64,000 bases of DNA, taken from Meconema thalassinum. Its lineage: Eukaryota; Arthropoda; Insecta; Orthoptera; Tettigoniidae. Below, piece after piece: positions 1 to 12,517 of the stretch. Under the pieces are notes generated by a model, which worked only from the letters and a program-made list of their open reading frames with translations, was not told where the DNA came from and ran no database searches. The stretch is taken from assembly GCA_946902985.2 (NCBI GenBank), contig CAMPQE020000054.1:558001-622000 (forward strand), written 5' to 3'. A program made the translations under genes and the position numbers. Position 1 is the first letter of the stretch. Each line of letters begins with the position of its first letter.

Positions 1-1648
1 GTTCATGCTATTCTTGGACTGCTCAGCGTAACCGATACCATTAGCAACATGTGGCAGCAGTATTCTAGTTAATGTTCATGCTATTCCTGGACTGCTCAGC
101 GTAACCGATATCATTAGAAACATGTGGCAACAGTATTGTAGTTAATGTTCATGCTATTCCTGGACTGCTCAGCGTAACCGATATCATTAGCAACATGTGG
201 CAGCAGTTTTCTAGTTAATGTTGATGCTGTTCCTGGACTGCTCAGCGTAACCATTATCATTAGCAACATTTGGCAACAGTATTCTAGTTAATGTTCATGC
301 TATTCCTGGACTGCTCAGCGTAACCGATACCATTAGCAACATGTGGCAACAGTATTCTAGTTAATGTTCATGCTATTCCTGGACTGCTCAGCGTAACCGA
401 TATCATTAGAAACATAAGGCAACAGTATTCTAGTTAATGTTCATGCTATTCCTGGACTGCTCAGCGTAACCAATATCATTAGAAACATGTGGCAACAGTA
501 TTCTAGTTAATGTTCATGCTATTCCTGGACTGCTCAGCGTAACTGATACCATTAGCAACATGTGGCAGCAGTATTCTAGTTAATGTTCATGCTATTCCTG
601 GACTGCTCAGCGTAACCAATATCATTAGAAACATGTGGCAACAGTATTCTAGTTAATGTTAATGCTATTCCTGGACTGCTCAGCTTAACTGATACCATTA
701 GCAACATGTGGCAGCAGTATTCTAGTTAATGTTCATGCTATTCCTGGACTGCTCTACGTAACCAATATCATTAGCAACATGTGGCAACAGTATTCTAGTT
801 AATGTTCATGCTATTCCTGGACTGCTCAGCGTAACTGATACCATTAGCAACATGTGGCAGCAGTATTCTAGTTAATGTTCATGCTATTCCTGGACTTCTC
901 AACGTAACCGATATCATTAGCAACATGTGGCAACAGTATTCTAGTTAATGTTCATGCTATTCCTGGACTGCTCAGCGTAACCGATATCATTAGCAACATG
1001 TGGCAGCAGTATTCTAGTTAATGTCCATGCTATTCCTGGACTGCTCAGCGTAACCGATATCATTAGCAACATGTGGCAGCAGTATTCTAGTTAATGTTCA
1101 TGCTATTCCTGGACTGCTCAGCGTAACCGATATCATTAGCAACATGTGGCAGCAGTATTCTAGTTAATGTTCATGCTATTCCTGGACTTCTCAACGTAAC
1201 CGATATCATTAGCAACATGTGGCAACAGTATTCTAGTTAATGTCCATGCTATTCCTGGACTGCTCAGCGTAACCGATACCATTAGCAACATGTGGCAGCA
1301 GTATTCTAGTTAATGTTCATGCTATTCCTGGACTGCTCAGCGTAACCGATATCATTAGCAACATGTGGCAGCAGTATTCTAGTTAATGTTCATGCTATTC
1401 CTGGACTGCTCAGCGTAACCGATATCATTAGCATCATTAGCAACAGTATTCTAGTTAATATTCATGCTATTCCTGGACTGCTCAGCGTAACCGATATCAT
1501 TAGCAACATGTGGCAGCAGTATTCTAGTTAATGTTCATGCTATTCCTGGACTGCTCAGCGTTACCGATATCATTAGCAACATGTGGCAGCAGTTTTCTAG
1601 TTAATGTTGATGCTATTCCTGGACTGCTCAGCGTAACCGATATCATTT
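1..1648. repeat. 73 bp tandem satellite array
   Basis: About 22.5 head-to-tail copies of a 73 bp monomer; each contains TTCATGCTATTCCTGGACTG and ends TATTCTAGTTAAT. The array starts outside the window. Monomers differ at a few diagnostic sites (CGATACC, CGATATC, CAATATC or TGATACC; AGCAAC or AGAAAC). From about 439 to 876 CAATATC and TGATACC monomers alternate, a local 146 bp dimer. One monomer near 1388 is slightly shortened. No reading frame and no unique spacers. Confidence 0.97.
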
Positions 1649-2213
1649 CGTCCGTTACTTCTTCCAGGGAACAAAACCTGGCTTAAGATTCCGGAGACCA
1701 CCTCTCCCTCTGTCTTTGAATTTTAAACTAGTGGCATTTATTTTATTCGGTCTTGCTATAGGCTAGTGGGGAAGAGGGAAGACTGCCACCGCAAAGCAAG
1801 CTCGTTACCGGCATAAAGCATGGTTAAAATTCTAACTTGGGCGTCAGCAATCATAGCCTATTTCTAATGAATAATCATTACCACATCTTTATTAATTGTT
1901 GAGAGTAGGTACTCCTTCCATTTCATAACTTTCACAAGGCAGATTATTGAGAATATATGGGATGGCTGGGCGGGTCTCAGACAGCGGAGGGGTAAACATC
2001 TATATACTACATCTCCAGATATTTTCTCGACTATTAATTCAGGTAATTTGCTAAATTTGAGAAGTTTAAGAATTTTATAGAAAGCAGCACCTTTTGTACA
2101 TTTTTACCGTGAAATATCTTTAACGGAACGGACACGCACAATTAATGCAACCCGAAGACACCTGAAGAAGGTTAACGATCGCCCACTTAAAAATCAAACC
2201 TGATTCATCTATA
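1649..2213. other. Unannotated spacer
   Basis: AT-rich sequence between the satellite and the SINE. I see no coding exon, RNA gene or repeat boundary that I can support. Confidence 0.5.
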
Positions 2214-2517
2214 ACCCCTGGCACTAAAGCCCATGACGGGCCTAGGACTACCAATCGACCGCTGCCCAGTCATTCGACCTGGGGATATTGGGGTGACGCG
2301 TGATCAGCGCATCGGGTCCTCTCGGCCGTTAATCTTGGTTTTCGTGATCCGGGCGCTTTCTCACTGTCAGCCAGCCACTCAATTATCCTCATGAGGCTGA
2401 GTGCACCCCGTTCCAGCCCGCAAGTCAGTTTCTTAATCCCTGACGGAGCCGGGAATCGAACCCGGGGCCTCCATGTGATAGGCAGGCGCGCTACCCCTAC
2501 TCTACGGGGCCGGCTGT
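2214..2517 (-). mobile_element. tRNA-derived SINE
   Basis: Read on the minus strand, the head has a Pol III promoter: an A-box-like segment (TAGGGGTAGCGCGCC) and a near-perfect B box (GGTTCGATTCC), followed by a non-tRNA body containing GGAACGGGGTGCACTCAGCC. The same body motif recurs near 15600 and 33210, so this is a dispersed family. The tRNA-like head lacks a full cloverleaf, so it is not called as a tRNA gene. Confidence 0.8.
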
Positions 2518-4937
2518 AAACCTGATCCATGGCTTGCTGAAAGAGTCGTCTCGCTGCGAGTTGAGTGCAGGACATTTACCAAGTGATGAACCGTGATCAC
2601 TTTTAAAATATATACTAGTGGTAGTGTGAAGCGAGTGATTGATGGGACAATATAGAGTTTCAAGTAAAGATTTATCTAGGGGGGGGGGGGTTAAACCCTA
2701 ACCCCCTCCCCCATCTTCGGGGCTTCTCTGTTTACCACGAGTAGCAAGTAGCTTGAGACCCACATGACCCGAGTAGAGACCGTTATTGTTTCTGTTTACT
2801 TGTGTTGAATTCCTCTTTTCCATTTCTTCTTTTGACTAGCCCTAGTCAGCTCTCCCTCAATTCTGATCTCGAAATTTATAGGTGCCGTAATCATCGCTTT
2901 TCTCACCCGAATTGACAGTTCTCTTTAGTACCTAATAAATGACCGTAATTTCTTAATGGGTCAGACCTCTTCCTAACCTTCATGGTATAATGATGTAATA
3001 ACTTTGCGCAACAGCCTGTATATTCCACTTGCCATAAAGAAGGTAACTAAAATGGCGGTGATCATGAAGACATGTTTTCCCCCAACGTGAATGGATTTGT
3101 TTGGCTACGACGTGATTTAGAACCAGTGATATCACGAACATTTTATCCATGATGCACTGCTTCTACACTTATTTAAATGTGTTAAATAGTTGGTCTGCTT
3201 TTAGTCTGATACTGATTTCTTCCCTATTGCACTCGTTAATATTTTTACAGAACACAGCCGCCTCCTCTACGCCACCTATTAGATGATTTTATTACTGCAA
3301 TCTGCACGCAGTTTTATAGAATAATATTTCCCCTCTTTAGCTCTGGTATTAAACTTAGCAATTTGCACCACGATTTCACACAGCACGACGACTGACCATG
3401 CAGTGTACAGTTAGCAAGTGTTTCACTAATTCACCAAAAAGTGTGTGAAATATTTGACGCGTTACTAGCGTATTCCGCACTGGCAAATAAATGTTCTCCA
3501 CCGTATTATATATGATTTCAATAAATGTTTACAGCTTTCAGTACCACGCGGTCCAATGCACAAATCTCCGCACTCACGCTCTTTAGCGTTAGACAAGTAC
3601 TGTACAGTAATAAGTAAGCGTTTCGGGATTATTCCCTCTGCTACCAGTCAGGTTGCTCCTTCGCCAACATACCAAATATTTGTTACTGGCGCCGATAACC
3701 TACATGTTAGGCCCCTTAAAACAATAATTATCATCACCCTGTGTATTATTTCCACATAGAATAATGTCTAATATCGTGCAGTAAATTTCCAACTCAGTTT
3801 ATTGTATTTATTGAGTCTACTTTTATTTAAATATTTGTTTCCATCTCTTGAGTCTGATGAAGTTCTCAGCTCACTTGATCCTTCCACAGCCCTCTCATGC
3901 ATTTTTCTCCATGTAATAGCTCAGCTCAAAATCTCTGCGTATAATTTGATATTACGTGATCTGACGTAGAATTCAGATATAGGCGCGGTTTATGATCAAG
4001 TGAATGGGAACAATATGTTGTGCCCGTATTGATCCGAAATACCTCTGAGTCGAAAGCCAAATCAACCCTCGTGAGATCCCTTCACCAGCAAACACACATG
4101 GATTCGAACTGGTCCCGACACGTGACCGTTACTCTCAGGTTTTGGGTGTGGTTATGAAACTAGTCCAAGCGCATTCTATTTAATAAACAGAAGGTTCAAA
4201 ATCTACTACAAATAACCACACATTTAAGATAAAAACTCGTGTCCTTGAGTGATTTATTCATCAATAATCCCTAGCTTACTCTGTTTTGGGGATCTGGTGG
4301 TTAGTCCACAAGCTAACTAGAAAATAAACACTCCGAAAAGTAAAATCCATCTTACATTACTGTCCGAATGTCACCTCCAGATGTCCTATATTCCGAAACG
4401 TCATTAAAACACAAGCTATGACATGGTACAAAAATAGTTCAAACGCAAATACAAATGTCAATTATTCTTCAGATATAGTTTCATTACTCTGATCTTCGAC
4501 AGTAGATGCCTAATACCCTTTTGTTCCAGAACGATCAGTTACATCTCACAAAGAAACTAGAATAAAAATAATAAATTGCGATGGAACCACATCCACCATA
4601 TACATTACTTAAATTAAATCCATTTAGCCAAATCCTGTATAAAATATCCTACTAAACGCCACATCTGAAACTCATTCCCAAGCTGTACAAGAAACAAATG
4701 ACATACAAGGAAAATACGTGCAGGAATAAACATGACCTGGACTGGGTTGTCGTATTGTTGACAGCTCAGCTGTTCCTTCAGAAAGTCGTCTCACAATCAG
4801 TGAAGTCTCATATTTCTTATCTAGGGCTTGTATGTCACGTTGTGTTTGGATGGTATTCAAAATGATGGAACACTGTGTATGATTTATTTGCACTTATGTA
4901 AAGGAACGTGTTAGTATAACAAGTAATTTATCTGCAG
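2518..4937. other. Presumed upstream/intronic sequence of the zinc-finger gene
   Basis: Contains a G10 homopolymer at about 2681 and one mini-SINE (3688-3738). No supported exon found. The first visible exon of the zinc-finger gene begins in phase 0 without an ATG, so an upstream exon should exist here or left of the window, but I could not pick it out. Confidence 0.4.
3688..3738 (+). mobile_element. Mini-SINE copy (about 50 bp)
   Basis: Carries GCCGATAACC, then GTTAGGCCCCTTAAAACAA and a short ATC-rich tail. Matches the dispersed family described in the findings. No clear target-site duplication is left at this copy. Confidence 0.6.
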
Positions 4938-5054
4938 GATGATACTGATCTGACTGAGGATATCAAGATAGACGACTTTTCGATACCAGAGCTTGTTCCA
5001 AGAAGGGAAGAAATAGAAAGTCTTTCTTTGGTGAGTGATGGAGATTTGAAAGAG
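4938..5054 (+). CDS. Zinc-finger gene, acidic internal exon
   Basis: 117 bp exon, 39 codons, phase 0 to phase 0, between a good acceptor (TTTATCTGCAG) and a consensus donor (GTAAGT). The peptide is acidic, beginning DDTDLTEDIKIDDF and ending VSDGDLKE. It joins in frame with the 12518-12576 exon, which also encodes acidic residues, and then with the C2H2 exon at 27967. Acidic linkers ahead of the fingers are common in arthropod C2H2 proteins. There is no ATG here, so the true N terminus lies upstream. The model is inferred from splice sites and phase; there is no transcript evidence. Confidence 0.6.
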
Positions 5055-6415
5055 GTAAGTGCCTTTTCGGTTACTACTTGTTGCACCTCATAAGAGACAT
5101 ATCCTGATCGCCATCTTCCTCTCACCATTGCAATTAAGGGAATACAAAATTGTGAATTCAGACCGTACAGATGACAGATGGAAGCGTTCTGTTATTTGGT
5201 TGGGTTTGGTACAGAAGGTACAAGTCGTGTAGAAGATTGCTTGCTGCTGGCTTAATAATAAAGATAATAATGACAATTATGATACATGAAATTTGCTTCC
5301 CCGAAATTGTACTTGAAATGATACCGGAGAGGAAATGTGATAAACATTCCTTCTGATCCTCTCCTCACACCTACAATACATGAGAAATGATCGGTGACAA
5401 CTGTTATTTATTTATATGAGGGAGAATGATAAACACATCATATCATTTACTGTACATTAATCTCAAATATCAAGTTATAATTATTAACCACCATATACAC
5501 TTAGTATTAATATTGCGAGATGAGTCTACCGGAACAAACAAAATCTGAATACTGAATATCAGATCAATCGAAATCCTATCAAATGAACGTATCACTTCTA
5601 TCACCGATTATATCAAACACTCATCAAAACCAAACGTCGACAAACCTGTAGGGAAAGGCATGGCACAAAATCAAACTAATGAAAAATACTCGAAATACTT
5701 GAGTGTTCTAATTATTTACATGAGCCTCGGCTCGATCCTGTGACCCTTCACTCTACAATGGTAAAATCAGCATGTGTGGATAGACCGAAGAACCAGGATC
5801 TCATAATCTGTAAATGGGTTTTAAAATAACGTTCCCGTCGAATATAAGGCAAAAAACAGAAACATCTCTCTCTCTCTATTCGTTTAGTCGATTCCGACTC
5901 TCCGTGACCTCATGTACTAGACTACGCCAATTTCTCCTGTCCTGCACTGCCTCTCGAAGATTTTCCAAGCTGGAATTTAGTGTTTCTGTGATGCCATCCA
6001 TCCATCTCATTCTTTGCCTCCCTCTTCTTCTTGTGCCGTCTATCTTCCCCAGCATTAAGGTCTTCTCTAATGAATTATGTCTTCTCATGATGTGTCCAAA
6101 GTAGCCCAGTTTTTGTTTCAGGATTAAGCCCTCCAAGGAACAAGCTGGTTTAATTTGCTGTAAAACTGACTTATTGGTTCTCTTCGCAGTCCATGGAACT
6201 CTAAGAACTCTTCTCCAACCCCATAATTCGAAGGAATCTATTCTACGGCGTTCAGCTTTTCTTATGGTCCAGGTCTCACATCCGTACATCACAACTGGAA
6301 AAACCATAGCCCTTATTATATGGACCATTGTTGTTAAGGTTAGGTCTCTACTCCATAAGATATTGTCCACATTTGAAAATGCCTGTCTACCAAGTAGCAA
6401 TCGTCTTTTGATCTC

Positions 6416-6472
6416 TCGGGGCCGATAACCTCGATGTTAGGCCCCTTAAAACAACAATCATCATCATCATCA
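6416..6472 (+). mobile_element. Mini-SINE copy with 11-12 bp target-site duplication
   Basis: 57 bp insert: GGGGCCGATAACC, then GTTAGGCCCCTTAAAACAAC and a short ATC repeat. It is flanked by TCTTTTGATCTC at 6404-6415 and 6473-6484. Removing it restores the LINE reading frame context, so the boundaries are secure. Confidence 0.88.
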
Positions 6473-6550
6473 TCTTTTGATCTCATGACTGCAGTCACCA
6501 TCGGCAGAAATCTGTGAGTCAAGATAGTTAAAAACAGAGACTATCTCCAT

Positions 6551-8422
6551 TTTTAGCCTACTTTCGATTTTTGCAAAAAATGAAAGTAGACTTATGAGAT
6601 CAACACAGGACGAAAAAAGTGTGTCTGTCTGTGTGTGTGTATGTGTGTGTGAGTCTGTGTATGTGTGTGTGTGTGAGTATGTGTGTGTGTGTGTGTCTGT
6701 GTGTGTGTGAGTGTGTGTACTCTGAATGTATGTCCCCCCCTATCAATTCGAACACGGTGAATGCGAATTGAACGAAATTTGGTACAAAGGTAGCACTAGC
6801 AAAGGACACCTCAGTGTCATGTTTTATATCGCCGCCATCTTGACACAAACGTAATGGAGGCCACACAAATGTTCAAAGCTTAAATTAAATTACGACTAAC
6901 CTAATCATCCGATCTCTACCAAATTTTTCAACAACATACCTATATGGGGGGAGCATCCTTTGACCATACCAATAGGCCATCAGCGTAATAGTTTGCGGAT
7001 GGCGGCCATCTTTGTGTGAAAATCGATTCCCCCTATTAATTCGAACACGGTGCAACCGAATGGAACGAAATTTGGTACAGAGGTAGTACTAACAAAAGGC
7101 ACCTCAGTATCATGTCTTATATCGTCGCCATCTTGACGGAAACGTAATGGCGGCCACACAAATGTTCAAAGCTTAAATCAAATTACGACTAACCTAATCA
7201 TCCGATCTCTACCAAATTTTGCAACAACATACCTTTATAGAGGAAGCATCCTTTGACCAAATGACTAGGTCATTAGCCTAATAGTTTGCGGATGGCGGCC
7301 ATCTTTGTGTGAAAATCAATTCCCCCTATTAATTCAAACACGGTGGAACCGAATGAACGAAATTTGGTACAAAGGTAGCACTAGCAAAGGGCACCTCAGT
7401 GTCATGTTTTATATCGCCGCCATCTTGACAGAAACGTAATGGCTGCCACACAAATGTTCAAAGCTTAAGTTAAATTACGACTAACATAACCATCCGATCT
7501 CTACCAAACTTTGCAACAACATACCTTTATGGAGGGAGCATCCTTTGACCAATCTAATAGGCCATTAGCCTAATAGTTTGCGGATGGCGGCCATCTTTAT
7601 GTCAAAATTGATTCCCCCTATTAATTCGAACACGGTGGACCCGAATGAACGAAATTTGGTACAGGGGTAGCACTAGCAAAGGGCACCTCAGTGTCATGTT
7701 TTATATCGCCACCATCTTGACGGAAACGTAATGGCGGCCACACAAATGTTCAAAGCTTAAATCAAATTACGATTAGCCTAATCATCCGATCTCTAGCAAA
7801 TTTAGCAACAACATACCTTTATGGAGGGAGCATCCTTTGACCAAACTAATAGGTCATCAGCTTAATATTTTGCGGATGGCGGCCATCTTCGTGTGAAAAT
7901 CGATTTCCCTTATCAATTCGAACACGGTGAAACCGAATGGAACGAAATTTGGTACAGAGGTAGCACTAGCAAAGGGCACCTCAGTGTCATGTTTTATATC
8001 ACCGCTATCTTGACGAAAACGTAATCGCGGCCACCCAAATGTTAAAAGCTAAAATGTAATTACGACCAACCTAATAATCTAGTCTCCACCAAATTTTGCA
8101 ACACCATATCTTTATGTGGGAAACATATTCAGACCAAACTGCAAGAACATCAGCCCAATAGTTTGGAGATGGTGGCCAAGTATGTGTGCAAATCGATTCC
8201 CCCTATCAATTCAAACACGGTGAAACCGAATTGAACGAAATTTGGTACAGAGTTAGCACTAGCAAAGGGCACCTCATATTCATGTTTAATATCCCTATAG
8301 CACGTTGTATTTCAACAAGCTACTACAACCAACATTCAATCATACTACTTGAAAAGGACAAAGAGTTATAACAATTCCCGTGCATTTAGGAGAAAGTAGG
8401 CTATATGTTCTTTACCGAACAT
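6551..8422 (-). mobile_element. Helitron-like (DINE/HINE-type) element with internal about 290 bp repeats
   Basis: Read on the minus strand it starts with a small hairpin (ATGTTC/GAACAT, 8405-8422), has internal tandem repeats of about 290 bp, then a GT/CA microsatellite (6620-6720), and ends in a stem-loop (GAAAGTAG/CTACTTTC) followed by GGCTAAAA. Short inverted repeats TAGCCTACTTTC and GAAAGTAGGCTA lie near the two ends. It sits inside the LINE open reading frame, and the LINE reads cleanly across the junction. At most 2 bp are duplicated, consistent with rolling-circle insertion. A second copy of this subfamily begins at 63507. Helitron affiliation is inferred from architecture; no Rep/Helicase gene is present. 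Confidence 0.65.
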
Positions 8423-10860
8423 CTTGTTTTCTCCTCCTACTTGCCATGAATTGACAGTTGTAGTTGTCATAATTTTTGTTTTCTTGACATTCAGCATTAG
8501 TCCAGCCTTTGAACTTTCTTCTTTCACTTTCAATAAGATATTTTTTAAATCTTCTTCAGTTTCAGCCATCAGGATTGTATCATCTGCATATCTCAGGTTT
8601 TTTATATTTAACCCAGCTATTTTGATTCCTGTTTCTTCTTCGTCATCTAACCCCACATTCCTCATAATGTGTTCTGCATACAGATTGAAAAGGTAAGGTG
8701 ACAATATACAGCCTTGCCGTACTCCTTTTTGAATCTTAACCCATTTAGTTGTTCCATGTATGGTTCTCACTGTAGCTTCTTGATCAGAGTATAAGTTCCG
8801 GATGAGGTTAATGATATGTTCTGGTACTCCCATGTATTTTAGTACTTTCCATAACTCATTATGATCAACACAGTCAAAAGCTTTAGCATAATCAATAAAA
8901 CAAAAATATACATCTTTCTGGAATTCTCTTGCCTTCTCCATTATCCATCGTACGTTAGCGATTTGATCTCTGGTCCCTCTTCCTTTACGAAATCCAGCTT
9001 GTTCTTCAGGTAGCTCTCGGTCTACATACTGGCGTAGTCTATTTTGTAGGATTTTAAGCATGACTTTGCTAGCATGTGAGATAAGTGCTATTGTTCGGTG
9101 ATTCGTGCATTCTTTAGAATTTCCCTTCTTAGGAATTGGGATGAATACTGAACTTTTCCAATCCTTTGGTCATTGTTGGGTTTTCCATATTTGCTGACAT
9201 ATGGAATGTAAAATTTTCACTGCACTATCTCCAACTTCTTTGAACATTTCTATTGTAATTCCATCATGTCCACTAGCTTTGTTTTTAGCAATATTCTCTA
9301 GGGCCCATTTGACTTCAGTTTCCAAAATATCTGTTTCTGGTTCGAAGGGCACATGAACTTCATTATCCATAATACATGGTTCTTTCTTATACAGATCTTC
9401 TACATATTCCATCCATCTTTCCTTAATGTCCTCTGCTTCTGTTAGATATTTGCCATATTTATCTTTTACCATCCCAAATTTTGCCTGAAATTTTCCTTTG
9501 ATATCCCAAATTTTCTTGTAAAGTTCCCTCGTCTTTCCCATTCTGTTATTTTCCTCAACTTCCTTACATTGATTAGTTATAAAAATATTCTTATCTCTTC
9601 TAGCTAATCTTCTAAACTCTGCATTAAACTCAAACATTGCTGATCTATCCCCTGTAATTTTTGCATTCCTTCGTTCTTCTGCAATTTGCAGTGCCTCACC
9701 CGATAACCATTTGGCCTTCTTCTTATTCTTTTCCTTAGGAATGTATTTTCCTGCTTCCTGCTTAACAGCAGCAGATACTTCTGTCCACAACTCTTCAGGG
9801 GTTTTGTCTCCAATCTGCAATGTATTAAATCTGTTTCTGACTTCTACTGTATAATCACAAGGAATTCTTCCCAGGTCAAATCTGTACGATGAGACAGTTC
9901 TAGCCGTTTTCCTCAACTTCAACCGGAATTTTGCAATTAATAATTCATGATCTGATCCACAGTCAGCGCCTGGTCTTGTTGTAGTAGATTGAATAGCACT
10001 TTTCCACCTACTATTACAAATTATGTAATCAATTTGATTTCGGTATTGGCCATCTGGTGAAGTCCAAGTGTATAGACGTCTTTTGGGTAACTGGAATAGT
10101 GTGTTGGTAATAATCAGTGAATTGTCTAGGCAGAATTTTAGGAGTCTCTGTCCTGCTTCATTTGTTGCACCAAGACCAAATTGTCCTGTTACACCATCTA
10201 CTATTTGATTTCCCACTTTAGCATTCCAATCTCCAACTATGAACACGATATCCTTGTTCGGTGTAGTAGTTCTTGCAAATCTTCATAAAATTGGTCAACT
10301 ACGTCCTCTTCAGCATCAATGGTTGGTGCATAAACTTGAATGACTGTAAAATTGAGAGGTTGGCCTTGAAGTCTGTTGGATATCATTCTATCATTTTTAT
10401 AGTTGCAACCCATCACAGTTTTACCCACTCTGGTCCTAACTATGAAGGCTACTCCATTACTTCTGTTGTTGTCTTGTCCAGAAAAGTATACTGTGTTGTC
10501 ATCCGAAATAAACTCTCCCATTCCAGACCACCTCATTTCACATATTCCCAATATGTCGATGCCGATTCTCTCCATTTCTCTTTTGACTACATCTAGTTTT
10601 CCTTGATACATGGATCTCACATTCCATGTTCCTAAACAATACTGTTCCTTGCAGCATTGCACTCTCCTTAAAGCCCCTCTCAACTTAGTTCCTCCTTGAG
10701 ATCCGAACGGGGAACTTGAAACTCCGGAACATTTTTCTCGGAATATTTAATGTGGTGGTTTCCCGTTGCCTTCCACATGCTGATGCCGTTGACCAATCAT
10801 GGTTCCTCCGCCTTCAGGGATAATTTCTCATCTCTAGGACAACAGAGTGCCCTACCTCAA

Positions 10861-12517
10861 AACATCTACCTCGAAATAAATACAAAATTCACCAATTCAA
10901 AATTTGTTTTCAAATAACGTACCTTTCCAGTGAACTATACTGAACAATCAAAATCGAAACTGCAAATCCACAAATCTTATCTGAACTGGAAACACATAGG
11001 GGAAAATACTTCCCTTGCTAACAGTCAGCTGATCCGATGTTAACGACCACTCAAATATTGGGCTTACTAACGCCTTAGTAAGCCTCAAATATCAAACTCA
11101 ATATCTATTACCAACACATCTGTTCACTTCAGGATGATAAGTGTGATTCATTTCTCGCTTGTATTTCCGTTGAAATTTGTATATTTAAGTGAAAAGAACG
11201 GAATGGTGCAGAAATGTCGATATATATCAGCTTCACTTTTATTAGTATGTTAACACTGAAAATTCTCTGACTGTATTTTACATTCCTTACAACTGACTAA
11301 GATGTGTGTAAGTATTTCTACCCTTATTATTCCCGTTTCTACAGTGTTGGGAAGGAGATTGAGAGAGTTCCTATGGGGCAACGGTTCTTTCTTAAAGCCG
11401 GAGTTTATGAGAACAAAATTACTGTATAGAAGTGACGCTGTTAGCAAACGTTAACATGTTTCTGTTTGTTGGTGTCTACTCTTTGATGTTTTTGTTCTTT
11501 GCCGCCAATAATCCTTCATGTGTGACATGTCTCAATATGTACGTTGATGTTTCTAGATTAAACCCACTTTGTTACCTCTATGTACTGTTTAATCAGAATG
11601 AAATATGGTGAGGAGTTGGTAAGAAATGTCCACGGCCTATTACGACGTACAATCCCACATTCGCCTGGAATTTGAAAGAATGAGAAAATATACTAACCGT
11701 TTCATAGAAAGCCGACGGTGGGTTACAAACCTAGATGTATTCAGAGCGGAGAAGTATCCTGACCACATGGCCTGGATCTGGAAGTCTCGTGATATTTTAA
11801 ATGAGCTCAGCTCTCAGTCCATTTTTTATGATACCGACTACATTTATGAAAGCTTTTGAAATAGTCAATGAGTTGCAGTAGAAGCATCATGTAGTGTCCA
11901 ATTGTATGTAGAATAGTGTACACAACACTCTATCCAGTTGCGCTTACTGCCATAATCGCACATTCAGTTGTGTTTTGTGAAAATATTCATGTAGAATATT
12001 TTTATATGACATAAAGTGAGTGACGTATCCGTTCATTCTTAAAAGCTGTCAGGTAGAACTGTTGAGGGCCAAGACACTTGTAAGTGACCTGTGAGACTGA
12101 AATGGGACAAGTGTTTGGATTAGCCCCTTATAGTCTTACTGCTAGAAATTGCTTATTACATATTATTTCTTCAGCCCTTAAACCTATTACTTCCTTTATT
12201 GTGCTGTTCACCTCATTTTCTATCACACTTAGATTTACTAGACCTATAAACAAAGGATGGCTTTTTTAAGATAAGACTTGTATAATGCAGTATGTTACGC
12301 TGGAAAATAAGAAAGTAGGGACAGATTACCTCGGTATTCTGCCCCTTAAAGCCACAATAACGTACTAACTAAAACAAGATAGTAATTTCAGTCACTGGAA
12401 TATCTAATATATCCTCACTTCAAGTTGAGCTGTGCTGTAAAGTTACATTATTTGTTATTAATTTTGTAGAAGCGTAAGATAATACCTCATAAATTAATGA
12501 TTCATTTTTGTCGCTAG
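10861..12517. other. Intron of the zinc-finger gene, no supported gene
   Basis: Contains possible 5' sequence of the LINE and a mini-SINE remnant at 12319-12362. A 77-codon open frame at 11626-11859 has no recognisable domain and no splice context, and is not called. Confidence 0.45.
12319..12362 (+). mobile_element. Mini-SINE remnant
   Basis: Degenerate copy: GGACAGATTACCTCG, then CTGCCCCTTAAAGCCACAATAA. It belongs to the same family as the 6416 copy, but no duplication is recognised. Confidence 0.5.

Larger units (their letters stand above)
5864..10860 (-). mobile_element. RTE/BovB-type LINE, decayed and interrupted
   Basis: One non-LTR retrotransposon read on the minus strand. It has an apurinic-type endonuclease (GTWNVRSM, EMRW, GDWNAKVG, GSDHELLIAKF; about 10683-9900), a reverse transcriptase (FCFIDYAKAFDCVDH, GVRQGCILSPYLFNLY, LRYADDTILMA; about 9000-8450) and a C-terminal part (VVMYGCETW to a VHEVTESRNRLNE end; 6400-5876) typical of the RTE/BovB clade. 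The 3' end runs into a GA-rich tail at about 5864-5880. Disabling lesions are a frameshift near 10240 and a TGA replacing Trp at about 9170. The C-terminal part is split off by a mini-SINE (6416-6472) and a 1.9 kb Helitron-like element (6551-8422). It lies in the first visible intron of the zinc-finger gene, antisense to it. Confidence 0.9.

Noticed and set aside
1..1648. Tandem 73 bp repeats as a CRISPR array
   Set aside because: The monomers are contiguous with no unique spacers, and the context is a eukaryotic genome.
2440..2517. SINE head as a functional tRNA on the minus strand
   Set aside because: A and B boxes are present, but a complete cloverleaf with a sensible anticodon loop is not convincing.
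2270..2575. 101-codon open frame on the minus strand
   Set aside because: It lies over the tRNA-derived SINE, and no protein domain is visible.
5814..6428. Plus-strand open frames opposite the LINE C terminus
   Set aside because: Shadows of the minus-strand LINE coding sequence, which carries the conserved motifs.
6600..6866. Open frames rich in His-Thr or Cys-Val over GT/CA repeats (also 63487-63771)
   Set aside because: Translations of microsatellites inside Helitron-like elements.
11626..11859. 77-codon + strand frame in the zinc-finger intron
   Set aside because: Looks protein-like in composition but has no recognisable family and no exon signals.
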